In this document: positions 35,127-47,412 of the stretch, in pieces
Layout of the letters: the number at the start of each line of letters is the position of its first letter
How positions within the stretch are numbered: the stretch's first letter is position 1
NCBI GenBank assembly: GCA_016858145.1
Contig: JAEHOE010000018.1
Span: forward strand, 1 to 64,000
Source: Edaphochlamys debaryana
Taxonomy: Eukaryota; Chlorophyta; Chlorophyceae; Chlamydomonadales
DNA: 64,000 bases
Reading direction: 5' to 3'
The notes under the pieces: generated by a model
Database searches by the model: none
Told to the model about the DNA's origin: nothing
Seen by the model: only the letters and a program-made list of their open reading frames with translations
Position numbers and translations under genes: made by a program

Positions 35127-38100
35127 CTACGACGCCTGCACGCCCCACAAGGCAGCCTCGTACTTGCCCTTGAGGACGGCAGGCGGCCCGTACCCATGGA
35201 CGGGTGCCCCCACGGCGTGCCCGTGAGTGTAGAACGAGTATGGGAAGTCCTGGCCGCCGGGGCCGGGGCCGGGCCCGGCGGCCATGGGCGGCGGGGAGGC
35301 GTCCTGCGCGTTGGTGGCGCGGCGCCGGGGCTCGCGGGGAGAGATCTGGACGACCACCTGCGCAGGACAACACACCCGACACGTAAGCCAACGGCCAGGG
35401 GCAGCTTGCTTTCCATCCGCTTGATACCGGTGCTCCTGCTTGACAAGTAGCGGTTCGGGGCCCTCCCGTTGCCGACCCAGATGGAGGTCACACTCTCACA
35501 CCTGGCCTGGGTACAGCGGGTGCGGCCCGCCCACGGCGCCTGCCTCGTAGCCCGCCGGCCCGTAGCCGGGCGGGTAGGCGCCGGCCCCGCCGTCGGCGTA
35601 GTGCGCGGCCCACTCGGGGTTGTTGTAGGAGGTGGTGCCGTGGGGGCCCTGGGGCGGCGGCGGCGGGCCGGCGGCCCACTCGTCCGAATCGTCCTTGGGC
35701 TTGGGCTTCGGGTACTGTGGGCAGAGTGGGTAAGGAGAGCGGACGGGGCGCGCGGGAGGTGTCTAGCTCACCGTCAAGGCAAAGCAGGTTACGGTAAGTC
35801 GGCTGGTTGCGGGGCCTGGTTACATGCGTGATGCTGGCCGCCCTCGACAACGGCTCTTGCCTTTGCCCCGCCACGCACCTCGTGCTTAACCCTGTTGCGG
35901 GGCTTGTCCTTCTCCACGTCATCCTGGATGTACAGGTAGCTGTCGGGAAGGGATGGAGTGGATTCAGAGAGGGGGGGTGCAACAGAGTGAAGGGTCAGGG
36001 TGCGGAGGCAGGGGGGATGGGTCAGGGTGGCGCCGGCGCAAGCCAAGCGAGCCCGCTCCCTTAGCCCCGCCGAGGCGGATGCCCTCAAGCGAGCCCCACA
36101 GGCCGCAGCTCACTTGACGTCGTCTGCCGAGAGCGAGTGGTGCACCGCCAGAGCCGCCAGGAGGCTGAAGCGGTAGCGCAGGACCAGCAGGGCGAGCTGC
36201 GGGAGCAGGACACAGGCTTGCACACATGAGGCGCAGGAGCCCTGCTTGTTTGCCTTCTGCACGCAGGCCCCAATGTTCCCCAAGGGTGCACTCACGTTCT
36301 CCACCAGGGTCTTCGCCTTGCGCTCGCCCACGGCCTCCTGAGCGTCCGCTCCGTCAAACAGGAGCTCCAGCTTGCCTGCGCATGTGCATACTCCTTCTTA
36401 GGTGTTGTTCGCTAGTGAGCTCGACAATGTGGCACCACGCAACGACGAAGGACCCCTTGGGGCTCCGTGTGCAACCCAGCCCTTGCCCTTGCCTTTGCGC
36501 TTGGCCTTCTGGCGAGTGTCCAGACATATTAGATTCACGAGGAATTGCCCAAATAGGAGTAGCTGGGCGGGAGAGGACGCAGGGAGGTTGAAGGCTTGGC
36601 GATTCAGGTTGCGATGCGTGAGGGGAGTAGAAGGCAGCAGGGGGCTGCATCGCGGCGTGAGTGCCTGCAGTGCCAGTGCTGCCTGCCAGTGCTGAGACCC
36701 CGTCAACCCCCTCCTCAAGACCGCACGTACCTCGGTGATCGACCAGTTCTGGATGTTGACGTCTCCCAGGAAGCGCAACTGAAGGATTTTGATCAGCACC
36801 GCCAGCACTACGTTGGGAGAAAGGGCCAAGTCTAAAGCAAAGGGCTGCATAACGCCAAGGTGCTAGCAGCAATCTTGAACGCGACCCGTAGCCGTAAGCA
36901 CAATGGTCCTTCTGCTTGCAATCACGGCCCCGTGCCCCCCAGACAATGCCCCGCAGCGCTTACACGAGACGGCCACGCACACGACCACAAAGACCGTGTT
37001 GAGGACGGAGCAGCAGGCCAGGCGTCCGTAGAAGCAGCAGCAGCACAGGCAGTCCACGCAGCAGCTGGCAGGATGGGGGGAGGCGACCAGCGCGCAGGTG
37101 CGAGGGGAGTCGCATGACTATCCAGCAGCGAGGCTGCCTCTGGTGAAGCCTTCCTGGCACTGCTCGGTCGCCTGTCCTCCGCTGCTGAATCCAGAGCGTA
37201 GTGCCACCCCGCCCAGTCCTAACCTCCCCCCGACACTCACTTCTGGCGGTGCACGCGGGTGCCATATCTGCCGTACACCCGCCGCCGCGCCTGGCGAAAT
37301 TCGGGACGAAGTCATACAGCACGGGGGGACGGCCATCAATTACCTGTACAACAGCTCGGCACCCATCACCCCGCGCCACCCCACCTTGCGCAGCGCATCG
37401 ATGACGGCCGGCGGGCTGAGGTAGCGCACGAAGAGCAGCAGGTTGAAGTCCAGGCGCAGGGCGGACTTGTACCACATGCGCAGAGCGGAGCAGAGCTGGG
37501 GCAATGGCGAGGGGGGGGAACGAAGGGGACGTGGCGGGTCAGCTGGCGAGAACGCCCATGGCAACCCGCGCTACTCTACCCTCAGTACCCTGCAGTGCCT
37601 GGCTTGTGAGCCCGTAGGCGCCACCGCCGCCAGCACCCCTCCTCCGCTCATATCCCATTCTCAAGTGCTTCGTTCGTGAGCCCGTCGGCGCTACTGTCGC
37701 CAGCGCCACTGTCGCCAGCGCCTCTACGGTTTCCAACCACCCTCAGGCCAGATCAGACCAGCAACCTTCAGCCTAGCCCCACCTTGAGGTTGCGGTAGTA
37801 GACGTCTGCGTCCGCGGCCCTGCACTCCTGGATGCCCTCCCAGAAAAACTGCAGCGTGCGGCCGAGGAACCATGCTAGGTACCAGGCGATGCCCAGGAAC
37901 TCGATGAACACCACAGCGCGGGTGGGGACCTCAAAGTGCCACTGCAGGGATGGACGCCCCGGGGTTTGAGATTGCCCTTAGCAGTGAGCAGAGAGAGCCG
38001 ACTGAAGCGTCTACAGGGTGCTCTTCTAAAAGGAAGGGAACCCTGGAGGAGCATCTCCTCTGCTTCCTACTGCCTACTGCCTACTGGTGCGCCCTGGAAT

Positions 38101-38791
38101 TGTCTGCTACCAAGACGGGGAACGCTCAGTTACGCCCAAGCGGCCATGCCTTACCGACTCATTCTTGGGGCTCTTGTACGTAAGCAGCGCAAAGAAGATG
38201 GCGGTGCAGTTCAGCGCCAGCATCAGCGCCTTAACCAGCAGTGCCCAGTAGCTCCAGCAGCTCACGCCTGGATGGACGGGGGAAACGAGTCTCAGATGGC
38301 TGGCCCCTTGACACCCGCGGCGCCACGGAGGCAGGGTTGGGGGGCCGTCCGGGCTTATGCTGCCGTGCGGCACGCCAGGGCCCCTGGCTCCCCCATCTGA
38401 CCCCAGCATTTCCCCATCTGCCGCGTACCGAGCTCCGTGTACATCGGGAGGACAGCCGAGATGTCGCGGATGCGTCGCGCCTGCATGCGGAGGGAGGCGG
38501 GGTCGGAGGAAACGGAAGGTGGGTGAGCGCTACTCAGCGAGGAAGGCAGTCCGTCACAGGCATCATTCCGGGAGGGGGGTATAAGGCGGACCGTTCGAGA
38601 GCGGCAAACCACATCAATGATTGTGGCATGTCCGATGGCCCCAGCGCATCTTCAAGCGTGGGAAGTCGGCGTCCGTTCGGACTTACATGGTTCCGCTCTG
38701 ACCCGAGGAGATACGAGCCCACAGCATTGAGCTTCTTGGATATCTTTGAGTCCGTGAGCACTGACGCGTATGGCGGCTCATTGTGGGGCAT
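35127..38791 (-). CDS. Polytopic membrane protein with Tyr/Pro/Gly-rich tail, paralog 2
   Basis: Fourteen exons in correct phase give about 506 aa: 38791-38687, 38480-38429, 38267-38155, 37941-37783, 37495-37385, 37343-37279, 37064-36964, 36807-36731, 36562-36493, 36375-36296, 36196-36114, 35939-35879, 35714-35502 and 35357-35127. The ninth intron uses a GC donor (AAAG|GCAAGG). Hydrophobic segments include LLVKALMLALNCTAIFFALL, VVFIEFLGIAWYLAWFLG, LLLFVRYLS and CSVLNTVFVVVCVAVSLLAV, with a Cys cluster (CCVDCLCCCC) at one membrane border. The core KILQLRFLGDVNIQNWS matches KLLQLTFLGNMPLSAWQ of the neighbour. The tail is Pro/Gly/Tyr-rich. Both tails end with a related L(K/R)..Y.(A/S)AL helix. 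Function unknown; tandem duplication is clear. Confidence 0.78.
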
Positions 38792-39034
38792 CCCTTAGCT
38801 CTTCGCACACAGCCGGCTGGCCGCGGCTGTTGTCTAAATGTTCGAACGATTTCCGCGCAGGGGCCTCTCGGTGTCGCACCAGTAATTTACACTGCTATCT
38901 ATGCGTCCCTTGTGCGCTTGGTAAGAGCAGCTGAGCGGGACTGCGATGGCAAGTCCTCGCTCGGCGACAATTTACTGGTTGCTGCGGTCACAGCGAGGCT
39001 GTCAGGCACGTCAGTCAACTGGCTATACATACAC

Positions 39035-39044
39035 GTATATAAGC
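39035..39044 (-). promoter_or_regulatory. TATA-like element GTATATAAGC (written on +)
   Basis: Identical ten bases to 34493-34502, at a similar distance upstream of the paralogous start codon (38791). It lies in a locally AT-rich patch with several TATA motifs. Confidence 0.4.
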
Positions 39045-39121
39045 GATAGTATAGCCCGCTATACCGCTGCGGGGGTTGGGGTCCGTCCTTGTGCCGTGCA
39101 ACCCCATGCTGCAGCCTGCCC

Positions 39122-39183
39122 GCGGCCCCTGTGCAGACCCCTCCCGTTCCCCGGGCTCCTCCCGGCCCCTGTGCAGACCCCTC
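39122..39183 (+). repeat. Direct repeat, two copies of about 20 bp
   Basis: CGGCCCCTGTGCAGACCCCT occurs at about 39122 and again at about 39164, separated by a C-rich spacer. Confidence 0.8.
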
Positions 39184-40517
39184 GCGTGGAGCCCGGCTCC
39201 AGTATGTTGCCAGGAAGGCTCACATGTACGTCCCACTCTTAAGGCCGGGGTGGCCCTGCAAGTGACCGCGAAGGCGTTGCAGGCTGCTGGAGGACGCATC
39301 TTTGGCAACTCCGCCGAAGCCCCCTGCCGCACCCGTAGACCCTTTCGTATCGCCGTGACGCCGTCACCCTCACCAGGAAGCGGGGAGAGTGCCACTGTGG
39401 CCGTGCGCGCTCCCCTTTCGTGCGGGAAAGCATATCTGTCCAGCAAGCGTCCTTGAGCCCCCCCATATGCGCCCCGGGGCCGCTTGCATTCAGTACGCGT
39501 CCCCTCGCCGAAGTGGGGGCCACTCCATGTCACGAGTTCGCAACTCTGCGTAAGAGCTTGGCGCCCTTGTGAGGCCCTGTCACCGCAAGTGTTCTGCTTT
39601 CGCCGTCGCCCGTCCTACTTCCTCGGCTCTCATGTGCGTTTGGCCCGTCCAATTGGCTACAGGTGGGAGCGGGGCGCTGGGGGACTAAGGCGCTGCAGCC
39701 TGCAAGACGGCATACAGCCGATACAGGCGATGCTCGTGCTGCAGCAACATAGCTCAATCCGTCTTCGTCAAGGGGGCCTTACAGGTCTGCAAAGGCATTC
39801 CACCCGGTCACGTCGGACTATTGGGTCCCACATGGGTTGCAAGCCCATAGCCTCTCGGTCAGACTTCTTCAGCGCTGGCGTCGATGCAGGACGAGGCACC
39901 AGGTTGCCAGCGCACAACCTGCCGGTTCCCCCCGCTGAAGTTGTCAATTCTTTGAACATCACGACCCCCCAATAACGTCAGTGTTCAGGCCCCCAGTATG
40001 GGCTCGTCTCACGCCACACCTCACGGCGTGCTCATGCTCAAATCTTGTCATGTCCCCGCTCTCAGCACACTACGGTAACCGACACACAGTGCAATGGCGT
40101 CATGCCTCGAAGGTTACGCGCTGCGCTGGCAGGCATTGTGAGGCTAATCACCTCCCGGTCTCCGCCATACCTTAGCATGCTCACGGAGCTTAGCGCTTCG
40201 CACTGCAGGCCCCACATTTCGCGCAAGGTCCGGCCCACCACCACGCCATCCGCCCTCACTTCGCGCCTTAGATCGCCTTTCGGCATCCATCCCGTGCTGT
40301 CACCGCCGTCGTGCTATGCCCGCTTCTAAGTATTCTAAACCCGACACCACAGCCTCCCTCACTGCGCCGTGGAGGTCAGCGTCATCATGGACCCATGAAC
40401 CCCGTCACACGCGGAAGTGCAAAGCCACCACTTCGGCAGCCGCTTCGGCCTTACGAACCCAAGCACGACGCACCCGCCTAGAAAGACACCCCCCTCCGCC
40501 AGTCGCCACGCCGGCCC

Positions 40518-43500
40518 TCAGAAGCAGCCCGCCACGCGCCTCGCGCCCAGCGGCTTGTTGCTCGACGACTGCCCCTCCCGCACCATGAACGTCCCCGCCT
40601 GGTTGCGCGGGACCAGGCTCCTGGCCAGCGCCGCCTCGCCCTCGGCCGCCGACGCCATGGCCGCGGCCGCCTGCGCCACGCCCTGCTCCCCCGTGGTGCG
40701 TGTCATGGAGCCACCCGTGCCACGTGTGCCCGCAAACATGGACCGGCGCATGGACTCCACGGACCCATGGGACTGCCTCAGCGCGTCGCCGCTGGAGAAG
40801 CGGCCGCTGTGGCTGGGCGTGCCGCTGAGGGAGGAGCGGCCGCCGCCAAAGGGCTTGGAGAAGGCAGAGTTAAAGCCGCCCGTGACGGGCGACATGGGGG
40901 CGGAGGAGGCCGCGGCTTCGATGGCGTCGAGGGCGGCCAGGCCGGGGATCACGCTGTGGCCGTGTGGCGTGGCGGGGCTGCTGCCAGAAGTGCCGGCCAG
41001 GCCCATGCCCATTTCGCTGCGGCGCACGCCGTAGAGCGTGGGCGACTCGAGGCGTGCGGGCAGGCCGCCACCGGGGCCGCCCGGTAGGGCGATACCGTTC
41101 ATGGAGGTGCGCTGAGGGCGGCCGAAGGAGGTGCTCGAGCGCTCGCCTCCCAGCGGTTTTGACGGGCTCGCCGGCCGGCCGTTGTATGAGTTGCTGCCCG
41201 TGTCGAGCAGCGACGCGGCGATGCCGGGCGGGAGGCCTGTTGCGATGCCGTTGAGGGAGGACCGGCGGTTGGCCGTAGAGGAAGGGAGGGGGGGCGTGCC
41301 GCTGGCGCGGAACGGCGAGCCGCCGGCGCTGCCGCCGCCGCTGGCGCCCTCGCTGCCGCCCATGCTGCCCCGGTGCTGCAGGCTGCGCACGCGGGGCGAC
41401 CCGAACGGCGAGTTGGAGGCCTGGAGCACCGGCATAATTGACAGCACGCCCTGCGCGGGCACCACGCCGCGCGGCGTCCCAGCGGCCCCGCTGCCCGAGC
41501 CGGCGCCCGCAAGTCCGCTCCCCAAGCCGCTGGTCATTCCGCTGCCGGGACCGCTGCCCGGCGGTCCGTCGTGGGCCAGATTGGGGTCGAGGCCAGCCTC
41601 CATCAGGGCCACCTCGGCGGGGCTCATGGACTGCGATGTGGGTCGGCTGTTGGCCGACATGCCCCGCACCATGGTGCTGTTCGGCCCCTGCCGTACGAGA
41701 CTGGTGGTCCGCGAGGGCGCGGCCGGGCCTGGGATGCTAGCAGACGGCGGCCGGCCGAAGCTCGCGGCGGCGGTCAGGAGCGTAGGCGTGAGCGGCGGCG
41801 CATTGGCCGAGCTTGGCCCGGACGCCTCCGCTGCCAGCTCGTGCCCCGGCATCACGCCCGAGCTGGAGGTGTTATTGGGGATGGCGGACGTGGGCGTGTC
41901 CAGGAAGTCCCACTTGCTGGGCGCCTGGCGCTGGGTGCTACTGCTGCGGACATACAGCGACGAGCCGGCGGGCTTGTTGTTGTTGAAGGAGCTCTGGCGC
42001 GAAGCAGGGCTGTGGTCCATGGACCCCTTGCGCTGCAGGCCCGAGGCCGTCGCGTTGCCGGGAATGGACGCGCCTGAGTTTGAGACGCCAGGCATGGCAG
42101 CCCCGGGCGGGGTAGGCCCCGTGATAGACGAGCCCGTGAACGAGCCGCCGCCCAGCTCGCCGGCGAGGTCCGACTCGACTGAGTTGACGGCGGCCGCTAG
42201 CGCTGCGCTGACGGTGCTAGCGGCCAGCATGGCTGCGTTCGTGGCGGCGGAGAGCATGGACTTGCGGAGCGACGGCGAGTTGGGCGCGGAGCCGCCGGGC
42301 GACAGGACGGAGCTGGCGGGGGAGCCGCCGCTGATGGCGGCGGCCGCGGCCGCGAACACGGCCGGCGTGCCCACGGGCGCCGCGGCCTCGCGGTACGCTG
42401 CCTCGACCTTCTTGCCCAGCCACGTCTGCCGGTCAGCTGCGAACTTCTGCAGGTCGGTTCGGAGGAAGTCGAACTCTGCCATGTAGAGCACGGACTTTTG
42501 GACCACGAGCAACACGCTGGGCTTGGTCGCGAGGACCGTGGCGGGCCACTTGGACTCGACCATGCCGCCGGGCTGCGAGCCGGAGGAGCCGGGCCCGCCG
42601 GGCGGGTGCGGCGAGTGGGGCGCGTCGGGCGCAGCGCCCGTGAGCGAGAGCAAGTCGGGCGGCGCGGGGTGCGGCTCGAGGCCGCCGTGGCCGGTGTTGG
42701 CGGCAGAGCCGGCGGTTCCGGATTTGATGCCGAGGATGGATTCGCCCACGATCCCGGTCACGCCTAGATCCGCCAGCGGTAGGCAGTGCAGGACGACCTC
42801 AGAGAGGTTGGTGGTCCCTCCGCCAGGCGTGGACGGCGGCGGGCCGGGCGGCGCAGTCGAGTGCGGCCCGCCCGGGGGCGCCGGCATCACGATTGACGAC
42901 TCGCGGGTTGGCGGTGCGGGGGGCTGGCCGGGGCCGCCAAACGCGCTCGGCACCGCCCCGGTGCCGCCCACTCCGCTGACCGGGACCACGGTCTGCGACA
43001 GTGTGCTGAGCACCGGGATGGGCTGCGGCCGGCCGTTGCGGATGCGCGTCAGCGCCTGCGCTGTGGCTGCCACGGTGCGCGTCCGGTTGCCCGGAGCCGG
43101 CTCGTGCAGCAACTGCAACTCCCCATTCTGCGAGGCAACACGAAGAGTCCAGGGTGCAAGCACGTCAGCATGCCACGAACAACCAGCCCTGCCTCAGCCC
43201 TACGGCCCCGCCGGCTGCTCAACACCCCACCCCCCCAGCTACCCTGTTGCTTCAACAAACGTATCGCTCACCTGCACCACCACCAGGCTCTCCACCGCCG
43301 CGCCCTGCCGCGCCAGCAGCGCCCCCGGCTCCACGCTGAGCACCAGGCACAGCTCCGCGAGCTGCAGCAGGCGGGGCCGCTCCAAGGCGCCCAGGAAGGC
43401 GGCGGAGCGGGACAGCACGCCTGCGCGCGCCTCCAGCACGCCTGCCACGTAGGCCTCCCAGTCCACCAGGAGCAGCTCGCAGCCGGCGGGGCCTGGCGGG

Positions 43501-46500
43501 ATGGGAGGGGTTTAGGAAGTGTAAGCTGGAGACTAAGCGCGCGCGAAGCGGTGGCGCTGGGATATTGAACGGTGACGTAGGGCGGGCCCCTCCCGTGATG
43601 AAGTTGTGGTCAGCGAAGACCACCACAACCCTCAGTATCCCCGGCCGTCGCAGGCCGCCGACGCACCCGCCACGGCGCTCTCGGTGCGCATGCTCGAGTG
43701 CAGCGTGTAGGTGGACAGCTCGCCCACGGGCTGGCCGCGCGTGAGCGTGGCCTGTACGGGTCCGTACGCCTCGTCAGCCTCCTCCGGGTCGTACACCATG
43801 AGCGCCTTGCGGCTGCGGGCCAGGTGGTCGCGCTGGATGCGGGAGGCCTGCATGGCCACGTTCCTAAGGGGGACCGACAGCCAACGGAAGAGGGATTGGG
43901 GGCAGGGGAGTTCAAGGGCATGGATGAAAGGACAAGGAAGGGGTGATAAGCGTGGAGCTCCCGTAAGGCGGAGGTGGGCTGCCAAGAACAGGCGAGCCCC
44001 AGGGTAAACACCCGCTCAGAGCCCGAAGGCCTAGGCTGCCAGGCTGCTCTACCGGCGTGCGCCTCCACCCTTTCCCTGCAGACCCAGCCCCGGCCTCGCG
44101 GACCGCACCTGAGCTTGCGCTCCTGCTCCGTCTCGGGTCCGTCCACCGAGTACGCCCTCCACGCCTTGCCGGCAGCCTTGGCCAGCTCCGAGGTGCGGCT
44201 GCCGAAGCCGGCGGGGCTGGCGGGACCGCCCGACTCGCTGCCGCGACGGCCGTTGTCGCTGCTGCGGTAGTGCAGGCCCGTGTCGGGGTCCGTGTAGCCC
44301 ACCTGCCGGCCTTTGGCGTAGGCCTTGGCGGCGGCCGGGCCCAGCAGGCCCGCCACCTCGCCCACTGCGAAGGGCGGCGGCAGGCACAGAAGTCACAGCC
44401 GGGTACCGGTAAAGGCAGCGCAGGGTAACAGCGGCGAGGGAGCGTGCGTCCATCCCCTTGTCCCCCGGTTCTTTTCCCCGTCCCGCAACAGGTACAGGCA
44501 CGTTCTTTTCTTGTTCCCCGCCCCGGCCTCACCCGGCTCGTCGTCCAGGTCGGTCGGCTTCTTGATGCCCGAGCCTAGCTCGTCGGCGGGGTGCAGCGCC
44601 TTCCACATGGGCTCCACGTTGCGCATGGCCTGGCATCAAAGGGCGGTACGTGCTTGGTGAGGCAAGGGGTGCACGTCGGAGGGCCTTGGCTTTCTTGGGA
44701 CCCTTCTCCTCTCCGACCCAGATGGCTAAGCCGTTGAACCGTGGATGTCAGCCCCTTGGCACCGGTCTTCGCGGGGCTCCCCACAACCGAGGAGGCCTCA
44801 GTCACCGATCCCCTCGCCCGCCCCCCTCCCCGCCCCACCTTCTGCATAAACATGCGCGTCCACTCGGCGTGGTTGGGCCCGCCCGGCTGCTGGCCGGCCA
44901 CCTTGGCGGCCGCCGCGCGCCCCGCCGCCCCCGCGTCCGCATCCACTCCGTCCAGCTTGGAGACGTAGTCGTCGAGCTGCCGCTGCATCACCTTGCGGGC
45001 TGAGGGCAAGGGGATGAATTGGGGTTCAGCGGACGGGCGTTTCAAGTTGACACCGCCGCTGCATGGGCCAACAGGTCAGCGGGCAGCGTCAAGAAATCCT
45101 TGCCTGCCTACCTTCTCGCTCCTTTTTTAGCCGCGCCCGAATGCTCATTTTGGCTCCGTCGTCGTCCCCGGGCGGTCCCGGCGGCCCGGGCGGCGGCTTT
45201 GCGTGCGGGGAGCCCCCCTGCACCCCCGGCCGCCCGGGTGGAGGCGGGCCCGGCGGTGGTGCGGGCGGCGGCGCAGGCACGAGCGTCGGCCAGATGCCAC
45301 CGCCACTAGCCCCCGATATCCCAATGCTTGTGGCCAGACCGCCCGCGCCGCCACTCCCTGTCGCCTCCTCCTCTCCCTCCGCTGCCGCCCCCGCAGGGCC
45401 TCCGAAGTGGCGTAGCTGCACCTCGCCGCCCAGGAGCGTAACCTGCAGGCGCACGGCGCAAGACTGAAACCAAGAAGCTGTGGGGTGTGCAGCGTGCGGA
45501 CCCAGTAGAAGACCGCAGCCTGTACCCCAAGGGACAAGCACATCATCTGCGCGGCGTGCAACCGCATGCCAGACCACGCCTCTGCCCCAATGCCCTTTTG
45601 GCCAACCCCACCTGTGCGTCCGCCAGCGTGTCGTGCTCGTACACCAGGGAGCCCGGCGGCAGTGCCAGCGTGCGGGCGTGGGTGGCCATGCAGCTCAGCA
45701 GCTCGGAGGGGTAGGCTGCGCGCCAGGGAGGAAGCGGGGGAGCAGTGCATCAGGCGGCAGCGATGCCCAACAAGGGTGCGGACAGGTTGCGATGACCAGG
45801 TTCAGTTGAGTTGTCTCCAGCTCGGCGTATACAGTGCGCGTCCACGTCCCGCCCTCCCCTGCACTACACAGCGCACCCCCGCACAGCCTGTCCAGTCGTG
45901 CTCACCCTTGTAGGCGGGCAGCGTGGCCAGAAAGGGCTCAATCTCCGTCGCCTCCTCCGGCGTGCGCTGCTCCGGGTCCCGCGACGCCAGGCGCCGCAGG
46001 CAGCAGCACAGCAACGCGTGGGCGCAGGCCCGGCGCTGCTGGACGGTCTGCAGCGACCGGGAAAGGAGGGGCATGGCTATAAAGGAGGACTCAGGCTAGC
46101 CCAGCCCCTGTTGCCTCCTCCTAACCCTTCACGGGCAGCACAAGCCTTACGTCCCTGCCCCTCCTGCTGCCGCCCATGACCCTCGTCTTGACAAACTGAA
46201 GCCTTTGGGTGAAACCCATCCCGCAAGCCCTGCCTCCCCGCGCTCACCACTTCCGGCACCGGCACGTGCACGGGGTGGTTCTCCGGCGGCAGCATGGGCA
46301 GCGTCGCGCGGGGGTCCAGCAGCGCATCGTAGTCGCTGTAGCGGAACTGCAGGTACAGGCAGCCCTGCAGGGAGAGGTTGAGTGGGTGGGTGGGTCAGCG
46401 GGTTGGGCGAGGGGGCCACGCGAGCCAGGTCAAGCTCATGCAGCCTGGCCTGCACCGTGTTCGCAGGTGAGCCGCCTTGACGCTTGCACCCGACAGGCCG

Positions 46501-47412
46501 TGCCCTCCACCTCTTCCCCCCGCGACCAGCCCGTTATGCTTAGTGCCCTGTGCAGCGAACACCCACACCGAACCCCACCCTCGCCGCCTGGCCGCTGCTC
46601 GCACCTGAGGCCCTGCCACGAGCGTGCAGCAGCTCTTGCGCGGATGGCTCGAGTGCAGCAGTGCCACCTCCGACCAGGTGTCCTCCGGGCCCAGCTGCAC
46701 CGTTGAGCTTTCAAAGCCCTTGCGCGTGCTGTACCGCATGCACGTCACCGAGCCCTCCACCAGCAGACACAGTATCTCCAGCGGCTGACCCTTGCTGATG
46801 ATGCATTCGCCCGGCTCCGCGTGCTTGGACTCTGTGAGATAGGTATGCGGGTGGGGTTTGACGCAAGGCGGGTCAGCATACGTCCCTGGCAAGGTCCAGT
46901 CAGGTATACATCGGGTTAGGGAGTCAGGCACCGGAGCCGGGACTGGCTGGGGACTGATGGGGGCAGGAGTCTGCGACCCAGATGGCTGGACGCACTTGAG
47001 GGTTGGGCGGGGCCCGTCGACGAGGGCTCTACGGCCGCATAGCCCGGGGGCCCCAGGCCCCAGATAGCAGTGCCCCTCTTCCGCAAGTCAATCCGGATTA
47101 AGAAGGCCTACCAGCGAAGTATGCCACGGCGAGAACCAGCTCCCGGTCGAGACCCGCGAAGAAGGGCTGCGGGAAGGGCAGGGCAGACCAGGGTGACGAC
47201 AACGGGTGGCGCGAGGCACCACCGTGACAGACCAACATGCAAGGGCCGCAGAAGTCCAGAACCATGCACACGCAAGCCAACGGCATTCGGCACAGCCCCT
47301 GTTGAGGGGTGCGTGCGAGACCAGCAAGGCCGGCATGCCGAATTCGGAAGCTCCAAACCTCCCGGCGCCATACCTGCTGAACCAGCAGGTCCGAGATGTC
47401 ATTTAGCTGCTC
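40518..47412 (-). CDS. Multi-module cyclic-nucleotide-binding-domain protein
   Basis: At least 13 exons join in phase: 47412-47374, 47166-47112, 46831-46605, 46364-46248, 46047-45906, 45715-45612, 45463-45112, 44999-44839, 44629-44533, 44364-44109, 43863-43667, 43492-43272 and 43127-40518, giving 1525 aa or more. Module A (PFFAGLDRELVLAVAYFAES, GECIISKGQPLEILCLLVEG) is a clear CNB fold. Module B starts EPFLATLPAYKAYPSELLSC and SLVYEHDTLADA, is interrupted by a roughly 300-residue Gly/Pro and coiled insertion, and finishes GQPVGELSTYTLHSSMRTES. Module C (LLARQGAAVESLVVVQNGEL) follows. No PRAxTA-type ligand arginine cassette is obvious, so cAMP/cGMP binding is uncertain. The final 869 residues are one uninterrupted exon of Ser/Gly/Ala/Pro low complexity. 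The 5' end is unsettled and may extend towards 48339. Confidence 0.78.

Larger units (their letters stand above)
38792..40517. other. Intergenic, 1.7 kb
   Basis: Upstream region of membrane-protein paralog 2 and 3' side of the cyclic-nucleotide-binding gene. It contains the TATA-like element at 39035 and a short direct repeat near 39.15 kb. No gene was supportable. Confidence 0.4.

Noticed and set aside
29856..38791. Polycystin/TRP identity for the two tandem membrane proteins
   Set aside because: They have several hydrophobic helices, but I found neither the LLNLLIA motif nor a polycystin domain signature; similarity to the nearby channel fragment is not visible.
41131..42486. 451-codon plus-strand frame, and others, over the big low-complexity exon
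   Set aside because: Antisense to the continuous 869-residue exon of the cyclic-nucleotide-binding gene; GC-rich codons leave long empty frames on the other strand.
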